Source: Belnapia mucosa
GTDB lineage: Bacteria; Pseudomonadota; Alphaproteobacteria; Acetobacterales; Acetobacteraceae
DNA length: 64,000 nucleotides
Assembly: GCF_016775475.1 (NCBI RefSeq)
Contig: NZ_JAEUXJ010000002.1
Span: 1-64,000, forward strand
Direction: 5' to 3'
Under the pieces are notes generated by a model. That model was not told the origin of the DNA and did no database searches. It worked only from the letters and a program-made list of their open reading frames with translations. The translations under genes were made by a program, and so were the position numbers. This document shows positions 63,535-64,000 of the stretch, piece by piece. The number at the start of each line of letters is the position of its first letter. Position 1 is the first letter of the stretch.

Positions 63535-64000
63535 TCAGCCGCCGCTCAGCGTCCGCCCGACCAGCTCCGCGATATCCTGCCGCCGATAGGGCTTCGGCAC
63601 CACCCGCGCCACCTCGGCCAGGGCGGGCGGCAGGGCGAGCCCGGCGCCATAGCCTGTGGCGAAGGCGAAGGGGATGCCCGCCTCGTGCAGCGCCTCGGCC
63701 ACCGGCAGGCTGGTCTCGTTGCCGAGATTGACGTCCAGCAGCGCGAAGGCGAGGTGCGAGCCGATCCGTTCCAGCACCGCCATCGCGGCGGCGACCGTCC
63801 CGACCGTCTCCACCCGCTCGAAGCCCAGCTCCAGCAGGATCTCCTCGGCATCCATAGCCAGCAGCGTGCTGTCCTCCAGCACCATGGCGATCCCGGAAAC
63901 GCGGGGCGGCGGCCCGCTGCGGGTGGGGGGATGGGTCTGCGGCGGCGGCTCGGCGCCGATCTGGACGAAGCGGGCGGGGACGGTGAAATCCGCTTCCAGT
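63535..64000 (-). CDS. C-terminal part of signalling protein with receiver domain (partial)
   Basis: The frame is open across the right edge, so this is the end of a longer gene. The last 120 or so residues form a receiver domain: MVLEDSTLLAMDAEEILLELG, phosphoacceptor in FALLDVNLG, TGYG and VPKPYR with the Lys. Upstream, before a Pro-rich linker, the residues ADFTVPARFVQIG look like the final strand of an HWE/HisKA2-type kinase ATPase domain. I infer a hybrid HWE kinase with a C-terminal receiver. An internal ATG at 63885 would give the receiver alone. Confidence 0.7.
   Translation of the reverse strand, partial: LEADFTVPARFVQIGAEPPPQTHPPTRSGPPPRVSGIAMVLEDSTLLAMDAEEILLELGFERVETVGTVAAAMAVLERIGSHLAFALLDVNLGNETSLPVAEALHEAGIPFAFATGYGAGLALPPALAEVARVVPKPYRRQDIAELVGRTLSGG

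Overview
The window is about 72% G+C by eye, with dense genes on both strands. The mix of gene families suggests an alphaproteobacterium of the Acetobacteraceae, Roseomonas-like: six orphan TctC/Bug solute receptors, a Ku/LigD end-joining pair, class II ribonucleotide reductase, FCD-type GntR regulators and LLM flavin monooxygenases. This assignment is inferred from gene content; no rRNA or tRNA gene was seen to confirm it.

Left accessory end (1-5222): a patch of decay with IS5-type transposase tails at 1-153 and 2436-2640, a broken IS481 transposase at 4463-4831, a frameshifted RCK-domain remnant (1884-2264) and a truncated, frameshifted nnrS (4834-5222). Among these lie two convergent response regulators and a visibly lower-GC PhoA-type alkaline phosphatase carrying EF-hand-like loops.

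Nitric-oxide/low-oxygen module (5269-9845): a CMD-family protein, NnrU, a group III truncated globin, a divergent Rrf2 regulator with a cysteine cluster, two matching operator copies between them, and a B12-type ribonucleotide reductase behind its own promoter.

Catabolic and transport genes (9864-37713): an operon reading leftward with an NtaA/DszA-type monooxygenase, a complete oligopeptide-type ABC transporter and a TctC receptor, with a GntR gene divergent from it; a Baeyer-Villiger monooxygenase; an SGNH hydrolase; a TctC/GMC oxidoreductase/enolase-superfamily operon whose ABC transporter has been deleted down to a permease stub, facing a GntR regulator that has lost its middle; an Old Yellow Enzyme; three more TctC receptors with a TauD-like dioxygenase; an F420/LLM oxidoreductase. 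Several small envelope proteins are interspersed.

Right half: an orphan PAS-PAS hybrid histidine kinase (38185-40227), then a long plus-strand cluster (40791-51935) with a PrpF-like isomerase, a VOC protein, a tightly overlapped seven-gene operon (SsuA-like receptor, permease, ATPase, second permease, MetE-like zinc methyltransferase, TctC receptor, FAD dehydrogenase), then a strongly palindromic control region and PanE-like, SDR and DUF1993 genes. This cluster is the best candidate for an undescribed uptake-and-degradation pathway.

The end (51917-64000) holds an RND pump with adaptor and a divergent TetR regulator, then Ku, Hsp20, Lon and LigD, and the C-terminal part of a signalling protein with a receiver domain that runs off the right edge. 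No CRISPR array, tRNA or rRNA was seen.
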